In this document: positions 28,776 through 36,960 of the stretch, in pieces
How positions within the stretch are numbered: position 1 is the first letter of the stretch
Layout of the letters: every line of letters begins with the position of its first letter
Source of the DNA: Rubripirellula lacrimiformis
Lineage (GTDB): Bacteria; Planctomycetota; Planctomycetia; Pirellulales; Pirellulaceae
Assembly: GCF_007741535.1 (NCBI RefSeq)
Contig: NZ_CP036525.1
Span: 4,526,001-4,590,000 of the forward strand
Length of the DNA stretch: 64,000 bases
Direction: 5' to 3'
Notes under the pieces: generated by a model
Told to the model about the DNA's origin: nothing
What the model saw: only the letters and a program-made list of their open reading frames with translations
The model's database searches: none
Translations under genes and position numbers: made by a program

Positions 28776-30962
28776 CTAGCGAGGAACGGGCTGCTGGTAG
28801 TCCACACCCAGGTGGTAGAAAAGAAAAGCATTGCGGTCGACCGCTTCTTCGATCCGCTGCGACAACCCCGTGTCGCCACCATGACCCGAATTCGCACTGG
28901 TACGTAGCAGCACCGGCAAGCCACCTGGATTGGCTGCCTGCATTCGCCCGGTCATCTTCCTCGACTGCATCGGGTCCACTCGCGGATCATTGGCGCCGGT
29001 AAAGAAGATCGTGGCCGGATACTCCACGGTGTCGCGAACATTGTGGAACGGCGAGTAGGCACGCATCGCTTCAAAGTGATCAGGGTTCTTCACGGTTCCG
29101 AACTCGGGGATATTGAACGATCCATTGGGTGACAATTCCACCCGAAGCATGTCGTAGATCCCGACGGACGACACCACGCACTTGGCCAGATCCGGATGCT
29201 GAGTCAGAGTGGCGCCCATCAACAGACCGCCGTTGGATCCGCCCATGATCGCCAATTGGTCGGATGTCGTATATCCCTTCTCGATCAAGTGAGTCGCCGC
29301 AGAGTAGAAGTCATCGAAAACATTCTGCTTGTTCGTCAAGTTACCGCCCAAGTGCCACTGTTCACCGAACTCGCCACCACCGCGGATATTCGCGACGACG
29401 TAGGTCACGCCCTGTTCCAACAGCACCTTGTTGGCTGCCTTGAAACCGGGCGTCAGATTGATGCCATAGCCACCATAACCGTACAGCACCAATGGTCCTG
29501 CACCGGTCGCGGATTCCGGGCGAATGATGTTCACGGGCACTTGCGTCCCATCCTTGGACGTCGCAAATTCGCGGCGGACGGTGACATCATCAAAGTCAAC
29601 ATTGGACTGGCTGGAAAGCGCTGTGCGAATGGTTTCGCTGTTGGCGGCATCGAAATGCAACCACTGTGTCGGTTGAACGTAAGACGCGTTATGGAACAAG
29701 ATGTCATTGCCCGATAGAGGCTCGATGCCACCGACGCTAGAAATCGGCAATTGAGTCGGTGCAGGCAGTGGTTGACCGTGAAGATCGAAGACGCGAATCT
29801 GCGACGGTCCGCCCAACTGGTACGTCACATAGATCCGATCCTCTGTCGCCAATAGACTTGGCGGCGCATGATAGAAACTGGTCACCACCGTGTCGGTGTC
29901 TTCATCGATCACAGGCACTTGTTTGCGAGGATCGTTCACGGGATCCGGCAATCGAACGATCCTGCCCCTGGCGGCGTCCTGTCGCGTGATCGCTAGCACG
30001 CAGCCATTGGGCTCGAAGGTCGCTTGCACCAGTTTGTCGCCGAACTGGCTGAACTGCACCCAGCGACCTGCAGCCGATCGAACAAAGTGGCTGAACTGTC
30101 CGCCGTCACCGTCCTGGACATTGCACAGCACGCGACCGGTCGCATCATTGACCTCGACTTCAATCTCGGCGATCCGAGGGAAATCGGTCCCCAATTCGAA
30201 TCGGTCGTTTGCACTATCGGTACCCAGTTCGTGAAAGAACAACTGCTGATAGAAATTCAGATCCGCCTCGTCGCGTTCGCCCGATCGCGGATGGCGGGTG
30301 TAATAGAAGCCATCACTGTTGGGGGTCCAAGCAAGATCGCCCCCAGCGGTGCCCGAGTTCACGCGCGGCACCACTTCAAACACTCGCATTCCACTGGAAG
30401 TATCAAAAACCGACACATCCCCCACCTCGCTGCCACCAGTGGAAATCGAAATCGCCACCCATTTGCCGTCCGGTGACGGTTCATACCAATCGATGGAAGT
30501 CGTGCCGTCGGTATCGACAACGTTGGGGTCGAACAAAATGCTGGCTTGATCGGGATTTTGTAAATCATCAAACCTGATCAGGAACGACTGCTCCTTGGGC
30601 GGCTGGTTCTTGATCGCAAAGTACTTGCCGCCAGCGAAATGAACGTTGGCATAGGAGATCAGTCGTGCCGACATGATCTCGGTCACTCGCGCGCGAATCG
30701 CTTCGACCGCGGGCAAAGCGTCCAGCGTCTGCCGAGCGTAAGCGTTCTGAAGCTCACTCCATTCTTGAACCTTCGGATCACTCCAATCCTCCAACCAGCG
30801 GTAGTCGTCGTGAACATCAACGCCGTGATAGCGATCAACGGTCGGCGATGTCGCAGTGGAGGGTGGCTGAGCGTGAGTGTTGTGCGTGGGCGCAAACAGA
30901 ACCAACCAAATAACCGCCGCGGAACCAGCAGTAGAACAACGGCGAATCCAAAGGTGAATCAT
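28776..30962 (-). CDS. Exported prolyl oligopeptidase (S9A family)
   Basis: A 728-residue serine peptidase. The leader MIHLWIRRCSTAGSAAVIWL ends near THAQ; ATG 30962 starts it. The propeller half begins with YHGVDVHDDYRWLED and includes FAGGKYFAIKNQPPKEQSFL and GKWVAISISTGGSE. The catalytic half shows LYGYGGYGINLTPGF (oxyanion region), GGGEFGEQWHLGG, the nucleophile IMGGSNGGLLMG, the acid TGANDPRVDPMQS and the histidine SGHGGDTGL. It cleaves after proline in short peptides, here outside the cytoplasm. The family is usually about 700 residues, so it is full length. The space upstream is the 127-bp repeat array. Confidence 0.93.
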   Translation of the reverse strand: MIHLWIRRCSTAGSAAVIWLVLFAPTHNTHAQPPSTATSPTVDRYHGVDVHDDYRWLEDWSDPKVQEWSELQNAYARQTLDALPAVEAIRARVTEIMSARLISYANVHFAGGKYFAIKNQPPKEQSFLIRFDDLQNPDQASILFDPNVVDTDGTTSIDWYEPSPDGKWVAISISTGGSEVGDVSVFDTSSGMRVFEVVPRVNSGTAGGDLAWTPNSDGFYYTRHPRSGERDEADLNFYQQLFFHELGTDSANDRFELGTDFPRIAEIEVEVNDATGRVLCNVQDGDGGQFSHFVRSAAGRWVQFSQFGDKLVQATFEPNGCVLAITRQDAARGRIVRLPDPVNDPRKQVPVIDEDTDTVVTSFYHAPPSLLATEDRIYVTYQLGGPSQIRVFDLHGQPLPAPTQLPISSVGGIEPLSGNDILFHNASYVQPTQWLHFDAANSETIRTALSSQSNVDFDDVTVRREFATSKDGTQVPVNIIRPESATGAGPLVLYGYGGYGINLTPGFKAANKVLLEQGVTYVVANIRGGGEFGEQWHLGGNLTNKQNVFDDFYSAATHLIEKGYTTSDQLAIMGGSNGGLLMGATLTQHPDLAKCVVSSVGIYDMLRVELSPNGSFNIPEFGTVKNPDHFEAMRAYSPFHNVRDTVEYPATIFFTGANDPRVDPMQSRKMTGRMQAANPGGLPVLLRTSANSGHGGDTGLSQRIEEAVDRNAFLFYHLGVDYQQPVPR

Positions 30963-31081
30963 CAGAGTGGCAATTTCAAACAAGAAACAAAATAGCAACA
31001 CATTCCCACCATTAGACACCAGAGAGAATCAAAAATCTCGCCAGCACCAAAACGACCATCTACCGACTCCCCACACCCCAC

Positions 31082-31648
31082 TTCTTAGCCCCCTCACCCC
31101 AGCCCTCTCCCCCACGGTGAACGCGAGCAAGACTCGCGTTCAACGAGGGGGAGAGGGGGCTAAGAAACGCGGCGTGACGTCGGTGGTTGGCTGGTTGGAC
31201 GTTTCTTACCCCCTCTCCCCCACGGTGAACGCGAGCAAGACTCACGTTCAACGCGGGGGTGAGCGGGCTAAGAAACGTGACGTAGCAGCGGTCGAATGGC
31301 TCTCTGGGCTTCGCCTTTTCTTGCCCCCTCTCCCCCGGATCCCACCGAAGTGGAGCATCGATGGGATCCGCGGGAGAGGGCTGGGGAGAGCGGGCCAAGA
31401 AACGCGGCGTAGCAGCGGTCGAATGGCTCTCTGGGCTTCGCCTTTTCTTGCCCCCTCTCCCCCGGATCCCACCGAAGTGGAGCATCGATGGGATCCGCGG
31501 GAGAGGGCTGGGGAGAGGGGGCTAAGAAACGCGGCGTAGCAGCGGTCGAATGGCTCTCTGGGCTTCGCCTTTTCTTGCCCCCTCTCCCCCGGATCCCACC
31601 GAAGTGGAGCTTCGATGGGATCTGGGGGAGAGGGCTGGGGTGAGGGGG
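31082..31648. repeat. Repeat array B-B-A-A-A with an exact 127-bp tandem period
   Basis: Two B hairpins (31082-31166 and 31203-31274; loop CAAGA) are followed by three A hairpins whose C-rich arms begin at 31323, 31450 and 31577, exactly 127 bp apart. The period includes a conserved linker (AGCAGCGGTCGAATGGCTCT, then CTGGGCTTCGCCTTTTCTTG). In copies 1 and 2 the A core reads GGAGCATCGATGGGATCCGC; copy 3 has GGAGCTTCGATGGGATCTGG like A elements elsewhere. The near identity of copies points to recent duplication. It fills the gap between the peptidase and exchanger genes. Confidence 0.92.
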
Positions 31649-31709
31649 CAACAGGCGGCAGAGGCGAGACCCGGTGGGAGGTTGGCAGGGGGGGAGAAGG
31701 CTGCTGCGG

Positions 31710-32777
31710 CTACGGTTGGATGGGGTGGCGGCGGGTTCGCCAGGCCACGGTGGTGAAGGTAGCGCAGGCGAGTGGGAAGATGATGTACACAAAGGCGCTC
31801 TTTGCGTTGTCGACCCAGGGGAGTTGCTGGGAAGCGGCGATCAGGATCGCTGTGTAGACGACGTATAGCGTCAACATGATCCCACCCTCGCTGCGGCTCA
31901 CGATCGCGCCGCTGATGAACATCGGCCAACAGAGTAGCGCCGTCATCACCATCGCACTGATGTCGAAAAACAGGATCTCGGTCGCTACCGGTACGCCCGA
32001 CTGGGATACTAACGATGCGGTCGCCAAGACCATCGATATGTTGAAGATGTTGCTGCCGACCACGTTGCCGACGGCGATGTCACGCTGCCCTTTGGCCGCT
32101 GCGACAATCGATGTCGCCAACTCGGGCAGCGACGTGCCCGCGGCGACAATCGTTAACCCGATCACAATGTCGCTGATCCCCAACGATCGAGCGATGGTGG
32201 TTGCCGAATCGACCAGCAATTGGGCGCCCCAAACCAATAGCGCTAGTCCGGCCAACAACAGTCCGGCGTTGGACAACAGGACACTCAGCGTTGCTTTCAC
32301 TGGCTCGGCCGACGGGCCGGACCCGCCGTGCGACTCTGCCCTGCCAGCACGAATCAACCACGCGGTGTAACCAGCGAAAATCAACAGCAGCCCAATTCCC
32401 TCCCATCTCTGGATCGATCCGTCCAACGCGGCCATCCAAGCCAGTATGGAAACGGCAACCATGATCGGCACGTCCAGACGAACCAACTGGGATGAAACCG
32501 ACAGTGGCACGATCAGTGCAGAGAGTCCCAGAATCAACAGAACGTTGAACAGGTTGCTGCCGACCACGTTGCCCAGTGCAATCTGCGAGTCGCCCTTAAG
32601 GCTAGAGACCGTCGACACCGCAAGCTCTGGGGCGCTGGTTCCAAAGGCGACCACGGTCAGCCCGATCACCAACGGCGAGATCCGGGCGACCTCCGCAAGC
32701 GTCACCGCTCCTCGGACCAAAAGCTCCGCACCCGCAACAAGAATCACCAAGCCAAGCAACAGGAAAAGGTAGACCAT
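31710..32777 (-). CDS. Calcium/sodium antiporter, YrbG-like
   Basis: A 355-residue inner-membrane exchanger of the CaCA superfamily with about ten hydrophobic helices and two inverted alpha-repeats. Repeat 1 shows VVAFGTSAPELAVS and GNVVGSNLFNVLLI; repeat 2 shows VAAGTSLPELATSIV and GNVVGSNIFNISMV. The acidic residues in GTSxPEL bind the cations. The N terminus MVYLFLLLGLVILVAGAELL is the first helix, so the start is secure. It would extrude calcium against sodium or protons. Repeat arrays border it on both sides; no operon partner is evident. Confidence 0.93.
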   Translation of the reverse strand: MVYLFLLLGLVILVAGAELLVRGAVTLAEVARISPLVIGLTVVAFGTSAPELAVSTVSSLKGDSQIALGNVVGSNLFNVLLILGLSALIVPLSVSSQLVRLDVPIMVAVSILAWMAALDGSIQRWEGIGLLLIFAGYTAWLIRAGRAESHGGSGPSAEPVKATLSVLLSNAGLLLAGLALLVWGAQLLVDSATTIARSLGISDIVIGLTIVAAGTSLPELATSIVAAAKGQRDIAVGNVVGSNIFNISMVLATASLVSQSGVPVATEILFFDISAMVMTALLCWPMFISGAIVSRSEGGIMLTLYVVYTAILIAASQQLPWVDNAKSAFVYIIFPLACATFTTVAWRTRRHPIQP

Positions 32778-33224
32778 TGATCGCTAGCGATAACCTCAAG
32801 CATCGGTGAAGGAATGTTCGGATAGACGGATTCTAGTGCGCGGGAGGTCCGACGTGTAGCGGATCTCACCAGAGTTTGGTCGGGCGGCGATTCGCCGCCA
32901 AAGACTGGCGACTTCGGCTACGGGAAGCTGCCCCCCCCTCACCCAACCCTCTCCCCCGGATTCCACCGAAGTGGAGCTTCGGTGGGATCCGGGGGAGAGG
33001 GTTGGGTGAGGGGGAAGTGATTGCAAATTGCAAAATGGACATTTCAAAATGCAAACTTGGGTGGGTGGACGTTTGGGTAGATCGTTTTCCGATTGGCGAT
33101 TTGCATTGTTCAATTTGCAATTTGCAATCGTTCTTCGACGGGCCCCCTCACCCAACGCCGTTAAGGAAATTTTTCGAGTGAATTAGGTAACCAGGATAGC
33201 TTTTGGAGGGCCATAAATGAAATA

Positions 33225-33280
33225 AGCCAGGCTCCCCCCAAAATCCTCGACTACATCGTCGAAAGAAAAGGAGCCTGGCT
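33225..33280 (+). promoter_or_regulatory. Hairpin masking the transposase ribosome binding site
   Basis: AGCCAGGCTCC (33225-33235) and GGAGCCTGGCT (33270-33280) are exact complements. The right arm contains the GGAG Shine-Dalgarno core and ends one base before the ATG. In transcripts entering from outside the IS the whole stem can form and hide the site. A transcript starting inside the loop (33236-33269) would lack the left arm and be translated. This is the logic known from IS10 and IS50. Confidence 0.7.
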
Positions 33281-34744
33281 ATGAGTAACAGTGGCAAGGA
33301 TGCTGCTTCGAAACAGAAGCAATCAATGACTCAAGGTGAACAGCTGGCCAAAGCGATTCGCTGGATCGCCAACGACCAATTATTCGCAAAGGTTCGTGTT
33401 CACGGCAATGCTAATTGGGTGCCGACTCACTTGATGCAGGTCGCAATTCTATGGGTTTGGAGTAGTCAATCATTGCTCGTCGAATCCACCAAAGACGCGA
33501 TCAAAAGTGTCGAGAGCTTATTCGGTACGACCGGGATTCATTCGTATCAAACGCTGATCACTGCACTGCAGAAGTACACCGAGCAAATCCTTCCGCCACT
33601 GGTCCAACGAATGCATCATTTGATGGAGAAGACAGATCAAGCAAGTTTTCGCATTGGGATTTGGTTGGTGTTGGCCGTCGACGGTTCCCGCTTGGATGCT
33701 TGCCGAACCCTGGCCAACGAGAAGCGGTTCTGCAAGCCAAAGAACAAAAGGGGATCGAAGAAGAACAAGAAGAACAAGAAGAACAAGAAGAACAAGAAGA
33801 ACAAGCGTGGTCGACACGCCAACAAACGAAAACCGGTGAGCAAAAAGAAGAACTACAATCCGCAGCCCGTCGGTCCTCAAGTCTGGCTTACGCTACTGTG
33901 GCATGTCGGACAGCGATTGCCATGGGCATGGAAAATCGGACCGAGTTATTCCAGCGAACGAGCCCATCTGTTGGAAATGCTGAATGCTTTAGACCTACCG
34001 AAAAACACGCTCATCTGCGGTGATGCTGGTTTCGTCGGCTACGACTTTTGGAACGCGATCGACAGCCACGGCCATCACTTCCTGACGCGTGTCGGAAGCA
34101 ATTGTCGCTTCCTGAAGCAACTTGGACGGGTTCGCGAACGTGATGGCATCGTGTACTGCTGGCCGAAAGAAAAACAGCAACGCAAGCAGCCGCCGTTGGT
34201 CCTTCGGCTACTTCGCTTTCACGACGGACGTGGCGAAGTCTATCTCGTCACCAACGAATTGAACTTACGCAAGTTAAGTGATTCGCGTGCTGGGGAAATT
34301 TATCGAAAACGCTGGGGAATCGAAGTGCAATTCCGATCCTTAAAGCAAACTTACGGTCGTTCGAAACTGCTCGGGCGAACGCCGGATGTCGTCGAGCACG
34401 AGTTAACCTGGTCGCTTGTCGGTCTTTGGATGGCGCAGTTACTTGCGCTTCGCGAACAAATCGATCGGATCGAACCGGCGGCTCAAACGAGCGTCGCGAT
34501 GGTGTTACGAATATTGCAAAACATCCTGCACTGCCCCAACGAGATACCCGCGCGGGGCGAATCGCTTCGGAGTCTCTTGGCCGGTGCGTTGACGGATACA
34601 TACGACCGCGCAAGTAAAAAGAAAAGTCGCAACTACCCACGCCGAAAAGAGGAACCCCGGACCGGCCCACCCACAATTGAACTCGCCACCGCAGAGCAAC
34701 AGAAGCTTGCCAAAGCTACACTGGACCTCTCAAATGCAGCATGA
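33281..34744 (+). CDS. IS4-family transposase
   Basis: A 487-residue DDE transposase. Acidic residues lie in LVLAVDGSRLDACR (first Asp), LICGDAGFVGYDFW (second Asp) and the IS4 hallmark YRKRWGIEVQFRSLKQTYGR, which carries the Y-R-E-K signature with the catalytic Glu. Around residues 155-180 it has a lysine-asparagine tract made by five repeats of a 9-bp unit, probably a flexible basic linker that contacts DNA. The C terminus is also basic (SKKKSRNYPRRKEE). ATG 33281 follows GGAG by seven bases. The frame is intact from end to end. Confidence 0.94.
   Translation: MSNSGKDAASKQKQSMTQGEQLAKAIRWIANDQLFAKVRVHGNANWVPTHLMQVAILWVWSSQSLLVESTKDAIKSVESLFGTTGIHSYQTLITALQKYTEQILPPLVQRMHHLMEKTDQASFRIGIWLVLAVDGSRLDACRTLANEKRFCKPKNKRGSKKNKKNKKNKKNKKNKRGRHANKRKPVSKKKNYNPQPVGPQVWLTLLWHVGQRLPWAWKIGPSYSSERAHLLEMLNALDLPKNTLICGDAGFVGYDFWNAIDSHGHHFLTRVGSNCRFLKQLGRVRERDGIVYCWPKEKQQRKQPPLVLRLLRFHDGRGEVYLVTNELNLRKLSDSRAGEIYRKRWGIEVQFRSLKQTYGRSKLLGRTPDVVEHELTWSLVGLWMAQLLALREQIDRIEPAAQTSVAMVLRILQNILHCPNEIPARGESLRSLLAGALTDTYDRASKKKSRNYPRRKEEPRTGPPTIELATAEQQKLAKATLDLSNAA
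33758..33805 (+). repeat. 9-bp microsatellite inside the transposase gene
   Basis: AAGAAGAAC is repeated five times plus a partial unit, coding for repeated Lys-Lys-Asn. The unit length is a multiple of three, so slippage by whole units changes protein length without breaking the frame. Confidence 0.85.
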
Positions 34745-35000
34745 AAAATTTCCTTAACGGCGTTGCCCCTCACCCCAACCCTCTCCCCCACGATGAACGC
34801 GAGCAAAACTCGCGTTCAACGAGGGGGAGAGGGGGCTAAAAAGTGCGGCGCTGGTTGCGGTGGTTGGATTTTGCGTTGGACTTTTCTTGCCCCCTCTCCC
34901 CCGGATTCCACCGAAGTGGAGCTTCGGTGGGATCTGGGGGAGAGGGTTGGGGTGAGGGGGCAAAAAGAAGCTTGGAAGTGCGGGTGGCGAAGAGCGTGGT

Positions 35001-36779
35001 TTAGCGGGAGCTGTCGTTGTCTCTCGATTCCTTCTCGCCCTGCACTTCGGCGGACTCTCTCTGGAGTTCGTCAACTTGCGATTGGAAGTCTGCGATCTTT
35101 GGTAACAGGCTTGGATACTGCTCGGCGATGTGATCGAGTTGTCGGGCCAAATCGGTTCTGGCCGCGGAGACATCAGCGCGGTCGCTCTCTCGGTAGTTTC
35201 GAAACGCATTGTTCAAACTGCGAATCGTTCCCCTTTCCGCGCCAGCGTTTTCCAGATCTCCGATGATCTCGGCTAGCCGGAACGATAGCTTCAAGTGACC
35301 CTGGGGATCGCCGGGCAGTGGGTCGTCAGACATCGGATTCGACCAAGCCGATGCGAAAATATCGTCTTCGCTTTCGCCCGCCTCCATCGAGTTTCCGCTT
35401 CCGAACGGCTCATCACCAAAGCTATCCCTGAACTCACGTAACTCTTCTTGCTCTTGTTCCCAATCCTCGATGAACTGATGCGTCGAGAAAGCGAACTCAT
35501 CGTCCAATTCCAATTGATGCCCATCCAGTATCGTGAAGCCAGGCCCGAACATGCCCGACGCCATTATGTCGCAAATCGGGCAGTCGCAGTCGGGCATGTG
35601 TTGCTCGACTTCCGGACCCTCCATTCCTACGATCGGGATGTCGTCACCACGCGGCACGCGGCGGCGACTGCACTCGATGATAAACTCAGGTGGCGCGTCA
35701 CCTTCGAACGGGTGATGCATCCAGGAATCGCGAACTTCGATCAAATACGTGACCAATGGATCCAGCCAATCACCGCTGGCGTCGACTTTCGAGTCGTCGC
35801 TTGCGTCCAGCCGTTCCTGGCACCACTGCCAACCTGCATCGATGATTTCACGGCACAGATCGAAGTAGACAATCATTTCTTCGCGGCCCATCGGAGCGTC
35901 CGCGTAACCGAGCACATCATCGGGAGCAGCGATCATCGGCGCCCCGTCGCTGAATCGCATCCGCTGGCCCTCCACAATCGAGTCGCTCCAATCGTGGGCA
36001 CCGTGCATCGAGTCGCGTGGTCGCTGTCCATCGAGATCGGAACGCGGAGTCATCAACCAATCACGGTGTACCTCGACGGTCACGGCATTCATCGCGACCG
36101 AAGGGCCACGACCAGTGTTGTTTTCAACCGGCATCCTTCCTGCGCCGACGACCTTCAGAATCCTGCTTGCCAAGTCGCTGATCATCGGTAAACCGAAAAG
36201 AACCTCTCGATCGCATCGTGGAATCTGAATCTCCGTTTCGCGTGGCAATGAAACCAAGCTTGCCTCGGCCGCCTCATGCAACTCCCACCAATCGGGCAAC
36301 GCGAACGGCAGCGGGCAACGTTGTTTTCCTTTTTCATCGGTCGCCAGTGCCAGAGTTGCTTGGCGTCCCAGCGGTTGCATATCGGAACCGGTAACGATTC
36401 GCTTTTGCACCAAGTCGATCGCGAACCAATTTCCATGGCCTTCGATCGCCGCGATAGCTTGGTCACGATCGCAGGGCTGGATCGGCAAGCCATCCAAAAA
36501 TTCGCAAACACCGGAGTTGAACAGCACTGCATCGGGCCCTGGCAAGCAACGGTAGCGAGGCCAATAGCCCGCAACCTCATCCCAGTTCGCCGGGTCCTCG
36601 GACATCGTCGCCCATAACGTCAGCGCCGCGTCGTACTCCACCGCCGCCCCCAGGCGAGACGCGTCGTGTTCAAACACCACGACAACGATCGGCAGCGGTT
36701 CGGTACCGTCGACAGGATCAGAATGGCCCATGTCAATCCTCGCTAGAGAGTCGTTCGATTCGTCCGGATACCGTGCCAT
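35001..36779 (-). CDS. Large acidic protein of unknown function
   Basis: A 592-residue protein without recognised domain, leader or membrane helix. It is rich in Asp and Glu, with an acidic stretch around EDWEQEQEELREF and a coiled-coil-like C terminus (LARQLDHIAEQYPSLLPKI to VDELQRESAEVQGEKE). A compact cysteine group CDCPICD lies near residue 400, just after VEQHMPD, and could bind a metal. Aromatic residues cluster near the N terminus (ANWDEVAGYWPRYRC). The codon pattern and continuous frame against the other strand support a real gene. It sits between two repeat clusters and upstream of the same-strand helicase gene. No function is proposed. Confidence 0.75.
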   Translation of the reverse strand: MARYPDESNDSLARIDMGHSDPVDGTEPLPIVVVVFEHDASRLGAAVEYDAALTLWATMSEDPANWDEVAGYWPRYRCLPGPDAVLFNSGVCEFLDGLPIQPCDRDQAIAAIEGHGNWFAIDLVQKRIVTGSDMQPLGRQATLALATDEKGKQRCPLPFALPDWWELHEAAEASLVSLPRETEIQIPRCDREVLFGLPMISDLASRILKVVGAGRMPVENNTGRGPSVAMNAVTVEVHRDWLMTPRSDLDGQRPRDSMHGAHDWSDSIVEGQRMRFSDGAPMIAAPDDVLGYADAPMGREEMIVYFDLCREIIDAGWQWCQERLDASDDSKVDASGDWLDPLVTYLIEVRDSWMHHPFEGDAPPEFIIECSRRRVPRGDDIPIVGMEGPEVEQHMPDCDCPICDIMASGMFGPGFTILDGHQLELDDEFAFSTHQFIEDWEQEQEELREFRDSFGDEPFGSGNSMEAGESEDDIFASAWSNPMSDDPLPGDPQGHLKLSFRLAEIIGDLENAGAERGTIRSLNNAFRNYRESDRADVSAARTDLARQLDHIAEQYPSLLPKIADFQSQVDELQRESAEVQGEKESRDNDSSR

Positions 36780-36960
36780 TATTGCAAATGTCGGCCGAGC
36801 CGTGGTCCGAAAATCCGATTCAAAATGGATCGATTGAGGTAGTGGCTAAGTCCGGGTGAGAAGACAGATCGACGTTGGACGCGATTGAGGTTGGGGGATC
36901 AGTGAACGATGCCTTTTTTTTTGTTCGCCGTTTTCCGATGAGGAAAAGAGCAAGAGTCGG

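Larger units (their letters stand above)
33154..34764 (+). mobile_element. IS4-family insertion sequence
   Basis: 1611 bp bounded by 21-bp perfect terminal inverted repeats (AACGCCGTTAAGGAAATTTTT at the left and its complement at the right), holding one transposase gene. Flanking 11-mers CCCCCTCACCC (33143-33153) and GCCCCTCACCC (34765-34775) match at 10 of 11 bases, fitting the 10-13 bp target duplication of IS4 elements, though the target is itself C-rich. The intact ends and open transposase suggest recent arrival and possible activity. The target is the start of a B repeat. Confidence 0.92.
32934..34961. repeat. Composite palindromic mosaic A-C-B-A, locus 2, interrupted by an IS4-type element
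   Basis: The order is the same as at 27022-27421. A (32934-33014) is an 81-bp palindrome with 38-bp arms, a single mismatch and loop TGGAG. C (33018-33130) is 113 bp, the same length as its counterpart, with matching ends and a different core. B begins at 33141, is split by the insertion sequence at 33154-34764, and continues at 34765-34842. A (34890-34961) closes the mosaic. Joining the flanks across the IS restores a normal B sequence (GGCCCCCTCACCCCAACCCT). Confidence 0.9.

Noticed and set aside
28115-29002. 295-codon plus-strand frame between epimerase and peptidase
   Set aside because: It overlaps well-supported genes at both ends and shows no domain, so it is a chance frame.
31060-31792. 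Long minus-strand open frames through the 127-bp array
   Set aside because: They translate the palindromes into repeated peptides (such as GGEGARKGEAQR) in several frames at once. The frames stay open because of the repeats, with no leader or domain.
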